Part shown: positions 17,997-29,440 of the stretch, piece by piece
Layout: each line of letters begins with the position of its first letter
How positions within the stretch are numbered: position 1 is the first letter of the stretch
NCBI GenBank assembly: GCA_003427395.1
Contig: BFEA01000178.1
Coordinates: 1,519,773 to 1,552,773 of the forward strand
Direction: 5' to 3'
From: Chara braunii
Lineage: Eukaryota; Streptophyta; Charophyceae; Charales; Characeae
DNA: 33,001 bases
Translations under genes and position numbers: made by a program
The notes under the pieces: model-generated
Seen by the model: the letters and a program-made list of their open reading frames with translations, nothing else
The model's database searches: none
What the model was told of the DNA's origin: nothing

Positions 17997-18478
17997 TGAG
18001 GATGCGCGAAAGCGATGAGCGCAGGGAGAGATACCGCGGGATTCTGTCGGAAAGCACGGATGTCGTCCAGGTCAATACTGTTAGTATTGACGAAGTTTTC
18101 CCCCCGCCGTGCAAGCATCTGACTCCAGGATCTCACCAACTCTTACCACCAATCCCGCAACGAGACGAGGATGCTCGGATGCGTCATCGGATCCACCGTA
18201 GTGATGTCTCCGCTGAAGGGAACAATTGTCGAAATGTGGCTGGTCCCTGGCGCCGAGAGCCGCAGATAGGCCGATGCTTCGGCCAATACTTGCGCATTGC
18301 TGTTGGGTATCACGAATCAGAGCTTTGTTGCTGCATGCATGCTTGCCGTGCTGAAAAACTTAGCAAATTGGATGATGTCCGGGCTGAAACGCGGATGATG
18401 AACCTGCCTGATCAGCTAGGTGTGTCTGCGTGGCGCTAGAATCCGCCCACTGAGTACCTGTTCCTTGGAAAAACTCAT
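17993..18478 (-). pseudogene. ORF2, unknown protein (element B)
   Basis: ATG at 18478 (MSFSKEQV), with stops after about 20 codons and at two later points. The same protein as A is visible throughout: FFSTASMHAAT, QVLAEA, PGTSHISTIVPFSGDITT, LARRGENFVNTNSIDL, ending P-Q-stop at 17993. It begins inside the Pol tail in another frame. Function unknown. Confidence 0.5.
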
Positions 18479-18990
18479 GGCGAAGAGGAAGAAGAAGATG
18501 AATGGGGAGAAGGATGAGAATGGGGAACGTGGCTTTCCACTCGGACTCAGATTCCGAAGGCGACCCAGTTGGAGAGGGAGGGGAGGAAGTAGAGAGATGG
18601 CGGAGATAGGACACGTGGTGGATCATGGGCCTAGCAGACCAACTGCCTGTCACTTCGGGAGCGAGGCGCACGGTGTTCACACCAGTAGGTCTGAGCTCGA
18701 TCACTCTAAAGCACCCGAAAAATCGTGGTGCTAGTTTCCCTTGACGAACACATTTCCTCACCTGCACCAAGTCCCCCAATTTATACTGGGGCAGGGGACC
18801 TGCATTCCCGTTTCGGGCCTCGTAACTGCGGACCTGACGGCCGTGGGCCGATTCGGTCATTCTCTGCCTTTTTCGGGTCAAACTTGGAAGGGCTTGCTCC
18901 AAAAGCTCCAAATGGCACTTTGCCTTTTCCTTAGCTGTCGCTCTTGTGGGACGTCAACCGAGTGTAGTTTCATCATTCAGGTTCGGTACC
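18360..18990 (-). pseudogene. pol: Integrase C-terminal domain and Pol tail (element B)
   Basis: After LNDETTLGRR and a short damaged stretch, 18911-18360 is open (183 codons): a basic helix (LTRKRQRM), YKLGDLVQVRKCVRQGKLAP, RFFGCFRVIEL, TVRLAPE, then ARPMIHHVSYLRHL and a Ser/Pro/hydrophobic tail. The GPY/F-like module is the same as in element A. There is no insertion at the position corresponding to 7303-7782. Confidence 0.8.
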
Positions 18991-19949
18991 GAGACGCAAG
19001 CTAGGCTATTGGTTCGTAATTGAAATGGCGAAAGTCCCGTAAATTCATGTGGGGTCCCTCGGTGTATAGCCAGGATATGATCTACAATATCAGGCCAAGG
19101 CCGCGTGTCCCTAGCTGCGATATTCCGTCAAAGTGTCGTTTTAATTACCCGGTTGACGATTTCAACAAGACTGTTCGATTGAGACATATGGGGGGTAGTA
19201 TTACGAATAGACACTCAATGTACTACTAAATTCCGCATAACTTCCCCCCGGAACTCTGCTCCATTGTCGGTAAGGATTTCCTCGGTATCCTGATGCATCC
19301 CTAGGAAACGGTTGACATACCTCGCTATTTTCGTCGTCTGTCTAGTAGCACATGGGTAGGCTTCGAACCACTTCGAAAAGTGGTCAACGAACACCAAGAG
19401 AATTGAACACTAACAACAATTCGGTCCAGGGGGCACGACGATGTCCGTCGTATCCATGCTAACCCTATGAAATGGCCGTTGGACTTTGGTGGGCACTATC
19501 GACCTAGGGGACTGAATCGGCGCTTTGTCAGCGGCGCAGACCTGACAGTTTCGAACGATGAATTTATTATCATCACGAATATTGGACCAATACCATTCGT
19601 TCTTGTCAATCGCAGCCTCCGTAATCGGTACGGCGACGTGAGCTGCAGTCTCCTCGTGTGCCGACTTAACCCAATCATACCTCATGAACGGATGAGGTAC
19701 TAACATCCAATTCCTACTACCGTTGTTTTTTTGCTTTTTCAATAATCCCTCGTTCCATTGGCAGTCCCGGGCCCTCTCATTGGCCCTTCTACGGTCTTCC
19801 TTGGTGAAATCTCGGAGGGGGTTCCAGACCACTTTGGCAATCAAAACGACATCTCTCCATACCTCCACCCTTCTAAACCTACAGTTTTTTTCTAAACCTT
19901 CCAACGCAGCTTCAAGAAAACATGCTTCAGTAGGGATTTTATCGGATTG
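18991..19949 (-). pseudogene. pol: Integrase zinc-binding domain and catalytic core (element B)
   Basis: The frame follows the unit 3 PHD finger directly. A linker (DKIPTEACFLEA, DFTKEDRRRANERARDC) leads to HEETAAH and NCQVC (H2C2 zinc domain, both His present), then SMDTTDI (first Asp), a stop near 19410, VDHFSKWFEAYP, ILTDNGAEFRGE (second Asp) and, past 19215 in another frame, SLVEIVNRVIKT (Glu). Only this one integrase exists for the three upstream RT units. Confidence 0.87.
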
Positions 19950-20111
19950 ACGCAAGGGACACAACCAAGCCTTACCCGCGTTTCGGTACTGAATGCAGGA
20001 GGCGTGGGCCCTAGAGACACATTGCCGACAATCTACCCATTCGGCGTACCCTTCTCCAATGGGACGCATAGGGACCTAATAGACACACCAAATTGCCTGG
20101 CAGAAATAACA
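19950..20111 (-). pseudogene. PHD finger, unit 3 (element B)
   Basis: C4HC3 pattern in frame with RNase H (20199) and integrase (19949). First Cys codon near 20111; a stop lies just before position 20069. The His ligand (RAHASC) and W-x-C are present, but the eighth ligand is Arg (CPLR). Because this copy is the one joined to integrase, it gives the original context of the domain. Confidence 0.72.
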
Positions 20112-20198
20112 AAACTTGTCAGGTAAGCAGAGGAGAGAAGAGGACGAGAGTGGAGAAAGGGGGCCTCAAGAATTACCTCTGTCATCCATTGCCACGTA

Positions 20199-20944
20199 TC
20201 ACTTCTTAGTATGTGGAAGGATTGTCACTTGTCCGTACTTAAGCCTTCCACTCTGCTTCGGCTCCTTCCACGATGTGATTTCTTCCCCCTTTGGCATCTT
20301 GCCTGGTCTGTGCAGACGTGTTAGTCCGTCCCCAATCCCGTGCTTGTCTCTCTTACGATGGATGATGTCAAAGTCATAATCCTGCAATCCCACTGCCCAT
20401 CGTCCGATCATTCCCGTGTAGTTAGTCAACTTCTTGAGTGCCAGCAGTGGTTCGTGATCAGTGACGAGAATAAACTTCTACCCATACAGGTACGGGTGAA
20501 AATGCTGGATGCCCCACACCACCGTGTACCATTCTCCCTGGGGGGCCGAATCGTTCTTCTGCTTGGAAGGTACTGTCCGGGACTCATCCTCGACGACGTG
20601 TTCTCGACCGTCATTCCCCTTCTGTGCCAAAATAGCGGAGATTGCTTCCAGCTGCCAATCCGTGATGAAAATGAATGGCTTTCTAGGATCCGGGCGAACT
20701 AAGATGGGCGCGGAGGCCAGGGCCTCCTTTAAAGTGGAGAAGGCCCGTTCACATTCCCCATCCTAGGTCAGCGGTTGGTCGGAGAAGATTCGTCAAGAGT
20801 CATGCGATTGCCGCAAAGCCTTTGATAAATCTCCGGTAGTCGGACGCCAACCCCAGAAAGGCTCGGGCCTGTGTGAACAACGAGGGCGTGGGCACGTCTC
20901 GAACTGCATCCACCTTCCACGAGTCCGGCCGTAAGCCTCCCCGA
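20199..20944 (-). pseudogene. pol: RT connection and RNase H, unit 3 (element B)
   Basis: Contains a degraded connection region, the Trp-Gln RNase H motif (ITDWQ), GECY-type Glu, TDHEPLLAL and the last Asp in GIGDGLTR, ending in the HTKK-stop context. Several frameshifts. Closely similar to the unit 1 and unit 2 copies. Confidence 0.82.
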
Positions 20945-21640
20945 GTCACCACATACCCGAGGAACGAGATTTCGAAAGGAAAAACTCATTTGTCTCCAGG
21001 GCGATTTTAAAGCCTGCGTCACTTAGCGCTCCAAGTGTCCACTCGATATGCTGCACATGCCCATGAAAAGAATCCAAATATACCAGGATATCGTTCATAT
21101 CCACGATGACTCAAAAATTCACCATTCCTTGTGTCAGCCGGGTCTTGTTAACGAATTTTTAAAAAGTAACGATCATCGCTTTTTGGAACGTATCCGGAGC
21201 ATTGCAAATCCCCATAGGACATCAAACCCATTGCCACGTGCCTTCGAACAGGATGAATGCCGTTTTCAGACTATCCTCTTCCTTGACCAGTATGTGGTGG
21301 AACCCGTGGCGGATGTCGAACTTGCTAAAACTGTTAGCACACCCAATCACATCCAACAAATCATCAATCTGAGGGAGGGGTTACCCATCTTTGATCGTGA
21401 TATCATTCAATTTTCGATAATCGATGCAAATGCAAATGGATCTGGTTTTTTGGGGACTAAAACCACGCGAAAGGACCACGGTCCTGTAGCGGGCTCAATC
21501 CATCCGTTGGCCTCGAATTCCCTGATCCGCTCTAAGGTCGTTCGTCTTTCAACCAATGAATATCGATACGGTTTGCAGTGAATCGGAGGGTCGGTGCCAG
21601 TCTGGATCTCTTGATGTATGACTAGGGAGAATCCGATGTC
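20945..21640 (-). pseudogene. pol: Reverse transcriptase, unit 3 (element B)
   Basis: HCKPYRYSLVERRT, NGWIEPATGPWSF and VLVPKK are followed by frameshifts. The catalytic box at 21104-21087 reads DMND rather than YxDD, and an upstream stop lies in the NF-stop-VIV context. FKIALE and EFFLS mark the thumb end. Confidence 0.85.
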
Positions 21641-22423
21641 TGCATCCTCTACATTAATCACATCCTTATATTTCGTCAAAATGTTAGAGATGATTTCGTG
21701 TATCTCATCCGACACAAACTCTGGCCCGTGAAGTTCGTAGTGACAGTCTCGCATCACGACTGGTAATTGTCTCATCCGGGTAGCGGGGGTCTTCTTTGTG
21801 GGCGGGGACGATATAAACGAATTGTTGGAGCGCCAAAAGAAGACCGTGGCGAACATCTAAGCTTCCTCTTCTCGAATTGCCACGTGTTCCTCCGGGGTGA
21901 TACCCATCCTTGATATCTCGGGGGTCCACGACTTTCTCCATGATTTTCAGTCCAATATCGAATGGGGCGAGGTCGTATAGCGCAGGGGGTTCAGAACTTT
22001 AGTTCTCAGCGCCTTCCCGTAACAGTCGGATTTCCTTCCCGGTTGTGAGAAACGAACAGGGCGGATTTTTCGAGATATTGCAAAAGGACTGCTTGTCGTA
22101 ATATCTTGACAATAATGGAGTGGCCGCCTCGTATATGGTCCGAGGAGGTTCCCAAGAGTCGGCCAATCTAGATATCTGTACTTGTGGTTCTCCCATAATT
22201 AGCGCTTTAGCTCGCTGCATGTTTTCGATAAAAACGAAAGTTTTTGTCATTTTTTTCAAAGCAGGTAAGGTACTATTTGTCGTGCCCGCTCGAGAATTTG
22301 AAGATCCGTTTCTTTCTCGCTCTCGGAGGTGGACAATGGTGGTATGGGTTCAATGTCCGATTCATCTATGGATTCTTCCCATTTCATCATTTGTAGGGTT
22401 TTACCTGGTTCCTTGAGTTGTTG
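21641..22423 (-). pseudogene. Protease-RT spacer, unit 3 (element B)
   Basis: MTKTFVFIENMQRAKALIM (from 22250), PPRTIYEAATPLLSRY, GKEIRLLREGAE, then the VFFWRSNNSFI and LPVVMRDCHYELHGPEFV blocks. It matches the spacers of units 1 and 2 and of element A; no known domain. Confidence 0.6.
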
Positions 22424-22885
22424 CTAAGAGGTCGACGTGGTTCGGAGGGTAAGGCGCATTGGAACAGTGTACGGCCTACCTCCCGTGTTTTTGAGGATGA
22501 CTGCTCGTCTCTCGAAGTCCAACGTGGCCTGCAACGCAGTGAGTGCTGGTAATCTGACGTGGACGTCGTATATGTTCACGTTTAAGACCACTACATCGCC
22601 TAAGGCGTGAACCTTTCCTATTCGGAAGGCGACATTTGACATGCTTTCGACAACTCGAATCTTACCTTTATCAGCGGAGATAAAACGATCGCCTTTGGCG
22701 AGTGGAATCACATCCTTCCGCCTTCCACCCCGTTCGACCACCCGCAGGGAGATGTCCAGGACCGCGGCTCCGGAGTCAAGGACTGCACTGTAGGGGTTGC
22801 CCCAAACTTCCACGTCACACTCCGTGGACATCCATGGTAGGGTCCTGATCCGTAGGAAGTGATTGCCTTTCCAGATCAGGGCCAT
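22424..22885 (-). pseudogene. pro: Aspartic protease, unit 3 (element B)
   Basis: An open 153-codon segment with an intact active-site LDSGA at about 22777-22766, then SLRVVERGGRRKDVIPL, SNVAFRIGKVHALGDVVVLNVN and the DFERRAVIL end. It is the only one of the three B protease copies with an unaltered catalytic DSGA. It lies directly downstream of a PHD-to-pre-protease junction (~23030) and so has no gag or start of its own. Confidence 0.85.
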
Positions 22886-23060
22886 CCGAATGGGTTTTGA
22901 GGTGCTCGGCTCATCCGGCTTCGGATCTTTGGCGGGGGCCTTTCGTTTTACTGGTATTAATTTGGCAAGGGCAAACCGTCTTCGGTTTGCCTTGCAGTGT
23001 TATAGTATTCGATCACTACCCTTATCGGAGATGGACAACCAAGCCTTTTCCGCGCAAGGG

Positions 23061-23222
23061 ACACAAGGGACAAAACCAAGCCTTATCCGCGTTCCGGTAC
23101 TGAATGCAGGAGCCGTGGGCCCTGGAGACAAATTGCTGACAATCTACCCATTCGACGTACCTTTCTCCAATGGGACGCATAGGGACCAAATAGACACGCA
23201 AGATTGCCCGACAGAAATAACA
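23061..23222 (-). pseudogene. PHD finger, unit 2 (element B)
   Basis: First Cys codon at 23222, last at 23063. The fourth ligand is Phe (CQQF) while the other seven, including His and the W-x-C-x2-C end, are intact. It runs into the junction with the unit 3 protease instead of integrase. Confidence 0.72.
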
Positions 23223-23299
23223 AAACTTGTCAGGTAAGGAGAGGAGAGATGAGGACGAGAGGGGAGAAAGGGGGCCTCTAGAATTACCTATGTCACCCA

Positions 23300-24127
23300 T
23301 TGCCACGTATCACTTCTTAGTATGTGGAAGGATTGCCACTTGTCCGTACTTAAGCCCTCCACTCTGCTTCGGCTCCTTCCACGGTGTGATTTTTTTCCCC
23401 CTTTGGCACCTTCCCTGGTCTGTGCAGACGTGTTAGTTCGTCCACAATCCCGTGCTTAACTGTCTTACGATGGATGATGTCAAAGTCATAATCCTGCAAT
23501 CCTACCGCCCATCATCCGATCATTCCCGTGTAGTTAGTCAACTTCTTGAGTGCCTGCAGTGGTTCATGATCGGTGACGAGAAGAAACTTCTACCCGTACA
23601 GGTACGGGTGAAAATGTTGGATTCCCAACACCACCGTGTAGCATTCTCCTTGGGGGGCCTAATCGTTCTTGCGCTTGTCGGGTACAGTCCGGGACTCATA
23701 CTCGACGACGTGTTCCTGACCGTCCTTCCCCTCCTGCGCCAAAATGGCGGAGATTGCTTCCAGCTGTCAATCCGTGATGAGGATGAATGGCTTCCCAGGA
23801 TCCAGGCGAACTAAGATGGGCGCGGAGGCCAAGGCCTCCTTCAAAGTGGAGAAGGCCCGTTCACATTCCCCATCCCAGGTCAGCGGTTGGTCGGAGAAGA
23901 TTCGTCACGAGCCGTGTGATTGCCGCAAAGCCTTTGGTAAATTGGCGGTAGTAGGACGCAAAACCCAGAAAGGCTCGGACCTGTGTCAACGACGTGGGCG
24001 TGGGCGCGTCTCGAACTGCATCCACCTCAGAAAGCCTTTGATAAATCGGCGGTAGGACTCCAACCCCAGAAAGGCTCGAACATGCGTTAACGACGTAGGC
24101 GTGGGCGCGTCTCGAACTGCATCCACT
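23300..24127 (-). pseudogene. pol: Extra copy of RT connection and RNase H inside unit 2
   Basis: After TPWKEPKQS of the first RNase H copy the sequence jumps back to the VDAVRDAPTP connection motif, sharing GTGGA at the breakpoint (~24123-24127). The connection segment is itself duplicated (~105 bp, about 23960-24125). RNase H then follows, with GIVDELTR at the last Asp and a second EPKQS end near 23360. Confidence 0.78.
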
Positions 24128-24829
24128 CTGCTTCGGCTCCTTCCACGGTGTGATTTCTTCCCCCTTTAGCACCTTGCCTTGTCTGTGCAGACGTGATAGT
24201 CCATCCGCAATCCCGTGCTTGTTTGTCTTGGATGGATGATGTCAAAGTCATAATCCTGCAATCCTTCCGCCCATCGTCCGATCATTTCCATGTAGTTAGT
24301 CAACTTCTTGAGTGCCAGTAGTGGTTCGTGATTGGTAACGAGAAGAAACTTCTACCCGTACAGGTACGGGTGAAAATATCGGATGCCCCACACCACAGAG
24401 TAGCATTCTCCCTTGGGCCCCGAATCGTTCTTCCGCTTGTCGGGTACTGTCCGGGACTCATAGTCGATGGCGTGTTCCCGATCGTCCTTCCCCTTCTGTG
24501 CCAAAATGATGGAGATTGCTTCCAGCTGCCAATCCGTGATGAGGATGAATGGCTTCCCAGGATCCGGGGGAACTAAGATGGGCGCGGAGGCCAGGGCCTC
24601 CTTCAAAGTGGAGAAGGCGCGTTCACATTCCCCATCCCAGGTCAGCGGTTGGTCGGATAAGATTCGTCAAGAGTTGTGCGATTGCCGCATAGCCTTTGAT
24701 AAATCGGCGGTAGTAGGACGCCAACCCCAGAAAGACTGGGACCTGTGTCAACGACATGGGCGTGGGTGCCTCTCGAACTGCATCCACCTTCCGCGAGTCC
24801 GACCGTAAGCCTCCCCGAGTTACCACGTA
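24128..24829 (-). pseudogene. pol: RT connection and RNase H, unit 2 (first copy)
   Basis: FLGLASYYRRFIKGYAAIAQ, LASAPILVPPDPGKPFILI with TDWQ, and GECYSVVWGI are intact, then a deletion/frameshift near 24220 removes the ADGLTR-type last motif. It ends at the duplication breakpoint ~24127. Confidence 0.82.
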
Positions 24830-25515
24830 CCCGAGGAGCGAGATTTCGAAAGGAAAAACTCGTTTTTCTCCAGGGCGATTTTAAAGCCTGCGTCGAGTAG
24901 CGCTCCAAGTGTCCACTCGATATGCTTTGCATGCCCATGAAAAGAATCCGAATATACTAGGATATCGTTCATATCCACGATGACGCAAAAATTCACCATT
25001 CGTTGTGTCAGCCGGGTCTTGTTAACGAAGTTTTGAAAAGTCACGTTCATCGCTTTTTGAAACGTAGTCGGAGCATTGCAAATCCCCATAGGACATCAAA
25101 CCCATTCCCACGTGCCTTCGAACAGTACGAATGCCATTTTCAGGCGATCCTCTTCCTTGACCAGTATGTGGTGGAACCCGTGGCGGATGTCGAACTTGCT
25201 AAAACTGTTTGCACACCCAATCACATCCAACAAATCATCAATCTGAGGGAGGGGTTACCCATCTTTGATCATGATATCATTCAATTTCTGGTAATCGGTG
25301 CAAATGCAAATGGATCCGGTCTTTTTGGGAACTAAAACCATGAAGAAGGACCACGGTTCAGTAGCGGGCTCAATCCATCCGTTGGCCTTGAATTCCCTGA
25401 TCCGCTCTAAGGCTGTTCGTCTTTCAACCAACAAATATCGAAAATGTTTGTCGTGAATCGGCGGATGGGTGCCAGTCTGGATCTCTTGATGTATGACTAG
25501 GGACAATCCGATGTC
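24830..25515 (-). pseudogene. pol: Reverse transcriptase, unit 2 (element B)
   Basis: IHQEIQTGTHPPIH, ANGWIEPATEPWSF, VLVPKKTGSICICTDY and QKLND in one open piece, then frameshifts, then MGICNAPTTFQKAMNVTFQN and a catalytic box of DMNDILVYS (box at 24978-24961), IEWTLGALLDAGFKIALEK. First Asp of YxDD is Asn. Confidence 0.87.
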
Positions 25516-26290
25516 CGCATTCTCTACACTAATTGCATCCTTATATTTCGTCAAAATGTTAGAGATGATTTCGTGTATCTCATCCGACACATACTCTGGC
25601 TCATGTAGTTCGAAGTGACAGTCCCGTATCATGACCGGTAATTGTTTTATCCGTGTAGCGGGGGTCTTCTTTGTGGGTGGGGACGATATAAATGAATTGT
25701 CGGAGCGCCAAGAGAAGACCGTGGCGACGATCTAAGCTTCCTCTTCTCGAACTTCCACGTGTTCCTCCAGGGTAATTCCCATCCTTGATATCTCGGGGGT
25801 CCACGACTTTCTCCGTGATTTTCAGTCCAATATCGAATGGGGCGTGGTCGTATAGCGCAGGGGGTTCAGAAGTCGAGTCCTCAGCACCTTTCTGTAACAG
25901 TCTGATTTCCTTCTCGGTTGTGAGAAACGAACTGGGCGGATTTTTCGAGACATTGCAAAAGGACCGTTTGTCGTGGTATCTTGACAATAATGGAGTGGCC
26001 GCCTCGTATATAGTCCGAGGGCGTTCCCAAGAGTCGGCCAATCTAGATATCTGCAGTAGTGGTTCTCCCATAATTAGCGCTTTATTTCGCGGAATGTATT
26101 CTGTAAAAACGAAAGTTTTTGTCATTTTTTGTCGAAGTAGGTAAGGTCGTATTTATCGTGCCCGCTCGAGAATTTGAGGATCCGTTTCTTCCTCGCTCTC
26201 GGAGGTGGACTATGGTGGTATGGGTTCAATGTCCGATTCATCCGTGAATTCTTCCCATCTCATCATTCGTAGGGTCTTACCTAGTTCGTT
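25516..26290 (-). pseudogene. Protease-RT spacer, unit 2 (element B)
   Basis: 26125-25601 is open for 174 codons: MTKTFVFTEYIPRNKALIM, LADSWERPRTIYEAATPLLS, YHDKRSFCNVSKNPPSSFLT, EIRLLQKGAE, FDIGLKITEKVV. No recognised domain; conserved in the other copies. Confidence 0.6.
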
Positions 26291-27014
26291 GCGTTGTCGC
26301 TCAGAGGTCGAGGTGGTTCGAAGGGTAAGGCGCATTGGAACTATGTACGGCTTCCCTCCCTTGTTTTTGAGGATGACTGCTCGTCGCTCGAAGCCCAGCG
26401 TGGCCTGCAAGGCAGCGAGTGCTGGCAATCTGACGTGGATGTTGTATGTGTTCATGTTTAAGACCACTATATCGCCTAAGACGTGAACCTTTCCTATTTC
26501 GGAAGGCAACATTTGACAATGTCATCCTCCCGACAACTCGAATCTTACCTTCATCAGCGGAGATAAAATGATCGCCTTCCTCGAGTGGAATCACATCCTT
26601 CTGCCTTCCAGCCTGTTCGACCACACGGAGGGAGATGGCGAGGACCGCGGCTCCGGGGTCGAGGACTGCACTGTAGGGGTTGCCCCAGACTTCCACTTCA
26701 CACTCCGCGGACATCCATGGCAGGGTCCTGATCCGTAGGAAGCGATTGCCTTTCCGGATCAGGGCCATCCAAATGGGTTCTGAGGTGCTAGGCTCATCCG
26801 ACTTCGGATCTTTGGCGGGGGCCTTTCTTTTTGCGGTTATTAATTTGGCGAGGGCAAACCGTCTTCGGTTTGCCTTGCAGTGTTTTAGCATCCGGTCACA
26901 ACCCTTATCGGAGATGGACAACCAAGCCTTATCCGGGAAAGGGACACAAGGGACACAACCAAGCCTTATCCGCGTTCTGATACTGAATGCAGGAGCCGTA
27001 GGCCTTAGAGACAC
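26291..27014 (-). pseudogene. pro: Aspartic protease, unit 2, fused to the PHD junction (element B)
   Basis: One open frame of ~237 codons crosses the junction and the protease: the end of the PHD finger (CVPC variants), SISDKGCDRMLKHCKANRR, AKDPKSDEPSTSEPI, then WMSAECEVEVWG and the active site. The catalytic motif is LDPGA (Ser to Pro) at about 26660-26649, which should disable it. A frameshift follows near 26510. Confidence 0.82.
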
Positions 27015-27105
27015 ATTGCTGACAATCTACCCATTCGACGTACCTTTCTCCAATGGGACTCGTAGGGACCGAATAGACACGCGAGATTGCCTGGCAGAAA
27101 TAACA
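26944..27105 (-). pseudogene. PHD finger, unit 1 (element B)
   Basis: First Cys codon at 27105, last at 26946. All Cys ligands and the Trp are present but the His ligand is Tyr (KAYGSC). An open frame continues into CPFPG at the junction with unit 2. Confidence 0.74.
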
Positions 27106-27190
27106 AAACTTGTCAGGTAATGAGAGGAGAGATGAGGACGAGAGGGGAGAAAGAAGGCCTCTAGAATAAACTTTGTCACCCAGCCACGTA

Positions 27191-27944
27191 TCACTTCTTA
27201 GTATGCGAAAGGATTGCCACATGTCCGTACTTAAGCCTTCCACTCTTCTTCGGCTCCTTCCACGGTGTGATTTCTTCCCCCTTTGGCACCTTGCGTGGTC
27301 TGTGCAGACGTGTTAGTCCGTCCGCAATCCCGTGCTTGTCTGTCTTACGATGGATGATGTCAAAGTCATAATCCTGCAATCCTACCGCCCATCGTCCGAT
27401 CATTCCCCTGTAGTTAGTCAACTTCTTGAGTGCCAGCAGTGGTTCGCGATCGGTGACGAGAAGAAACTTCTACCCGTACGGGTACGGGTGAAAATGTTGG
27501 ATGCCCCACACCACCATGTAACATTCTCCCTTGGGGCCCGAATCGTTATTCCGCTTGTCGGGTACTGTCCGGGACTCATACTCGACGACGTGTTCCCGAC
27601 CGTCCTTCCCGTTCTGTGCCAAAATGGCAGAGATTGCTTCCAGCTGCCAATCCGTGATGAGGATGAATGGCTTCCCAGGATCCAGGCGAACTAAGATGGG
27701 CGCGGAGGCCAGGGCCTCCTTCAAAGTGGAGAAGGCCCGTTCACATTCCCCATCCCAGGTCAGCGGTTGGTTGGAGAAGATTCGTCAAGAGTCGTGCGAT
27801 TGCCGCATAGCCTTTGATAAATCGCCGGAAGTAGGACGCCAACCCCAGAAAGGATCGGACCTGTGTCAACGATGTGGGCGTGGGCGCGTCTCGAACTGCA
27901 TCCACCTTCCGCGAGTCCGGCCGTAAGCCTCTACGAGTCACCAC
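27191..27944 (-). pseudogene. pol: RT connection and RNase H, unit 1 (element B)
   Basis: SLTQVRSFLGLASYFRRFIK, LVRLDPGKPFILITDWQ (first Asp), GECYMVVWGIQHFHPYPYG (Glu), LLVTDREPLLAL, and HGIADGLTRLHRP (last Asp). The RNase H catalytic set is complete across two frames. A frameshift separates it from the PHD finger. Confidence 0.87.
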
Positions 27945-28624
27945 GTATCCGAGGAACGAGATTTCGAAAAGAAAAACTCGTTTTTCTCCATGGCGATTTT
28001 AAAGCGTACGTCGCGTAGCGCTGCAAGTGTCCACTCGATAGGCTGCGCATGCCCATGAAAAGAATCCGAATATACCAGGATATCGTTCATATTAACAATG
28101 ACGCAAAAATTCACCATTCGTTGTGTCAGCCGGGTCTTGTTAACGAAGTTTTGAAAAGTCACGTTCATCGCTTTTTGGAACGTAGCCAGAGCATTGCAAA
28201 TACCCATAGGACATCGAACCCACTGCCCCGTGCCTTCGAACAATACGAATGTCGTTTTCATACGATCCTCTTCCTTAACCAGTATGTGGTGGAACCCGTG
28301 GCGGATGTTGAACTTGCTAAAACTCTTAGCACACCCAATCACATCCAACAAATCATCAATCTTGGGGAGGGGGCACACATCTTTGATCGTGATATCATTC
28401 AATTTTCGGTAATCGATACAAATGCAAATGGATCCGGTCTTTTTGGGGACTAAAACCACGGGGAAGGACCACGGTCCTGTAGCGGGCTCAATCCATTCGT
28501 TGGCCCCGAATTTCCTTATCCGCTCCAAGGATGTTAGTCTTTCAACCAACGAATATCGATATGATTTGCAGTGTATCGGTGGGTGGGTGCCAATCTTGAT
28601 CTGTTGATGTATGACTAGGGACAA
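27938..28624 (-). pseudogene. pol: Reverse transcriptase, unit 1 (element B), longest open copy
   Basis: A 228-codon uninterrupted RT core: HCKSYRYSLVERL, EWIEPATGPWSFPVVLVPKK, CIDYRKLNDITIKDVCPLPK, FSKFNIRHGFHHILVKEEDR (the first catalytic Asp is Asn here, FNIR), MGICNALATFQKAMNVT, and the box NMNDILVYS (28096-28079), then WTLAALRDVRFKIAMEK. Both palm Asp positions are altered although the frame is open, so it would be catalytically dead. The first Asp is intact in element A (SKFDIRHG). Confidence 0.9.
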
Positions 28625-29440
28625 TCAAATGCCCACATCCTCTACACTAATCGCATCCTTAAATTTCGTCAAAATGTAAGAGATGATTTCGTGTATCTCA
28701 TCCGGCACATACTCTAGCCCATGCAGTTCGTAGTGACAGTCCCGTATCACGACCGGCAATTGTTTCATCCGGGTAGCGGGGGTCTTCTTTGTGGGTTGGG
28801 ACGATATAAACGAATTGTCGGAGCGCCAAGAGAAGACTGTGGTGACCATCTAAGCTTCTTCTTCTCGAATTGCCACGTGTTCCTCCGGGGTAATACCCAT
28901 GCTTGATATCTCGGAGGTCCACGACTTTTTCCATGATTTTCTGTCCAATATCGAATGGGGCGAGGTCGTATAGCCCAGGGGGTTCAAATGTCCAGTCCTC
29001 AGCGCCTTCCCGTAACAGTCGGATTTCCTTCCCGGTTGTGAGAAACGAACTGGGAGGAAATCTCGAGACATTGCAAAAGGACTGTTTGTCGTGGTATCTT
29101 GACAATAATGGAGTGGCCGCCTCGTATATGGTCCGAGGGGGTTCCCAAGAGTCGGCCAGTCAAGATATCTGCACTAGTGGTTCTCCCATAATTAGCGCTT
29201 TAGTTCGCCACATGTTTTCTGTAAAAACGAAAGTTTTTGTCATTTTTTTTCGAAGCAGGTAACTTAAAGGTACTATTTGTCGTGCCCGCTCGAGAATTTG
29301 AGGATCCGTTTCTTCCTCGCTCTCGGAGGTGGACGATGGTGGTATGGGTTCAATGTCCGATTCATCTGTGGATTCTTCCCATCTCATCATTTGTAGGGTT
29401 TTACCTGGTTCCTTGCGTTGTCGCTCAGACGTCGAGGTGG
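28625..29440 (-). pseudogene. Protease-RT spacer, unit 1 (element B)
   Basis: Acidic EESTDESDIEPIPPSSTSES and EEETDPQILERARQIVPLSY, then KKMTKTFVFTENMWRTKALI, PPRTIYEAATPLLSRYHDKQ, GKEIRLLREGAE, and EEHVAIREEEA followed by VFSWRSDNSFISS. One or two frameshifts. Same unknown spacer as elsewhere. Confidence 0.6.

Noticed and set aside
18360-18911. Chromodomain at the integrase C-terminus
   Set aside because: After the GPY/F-like module there is only a Ser/Pro-rich and hydrophobic tail; no aromatic-cage motif is visible in either element.
20340-20702. Plus-strand 120-codon ORF repeated at 23452 and 27332
   Set aside because: It recurs because the underlying RNase H block is repeated; it is the antisense frame of RNase H.
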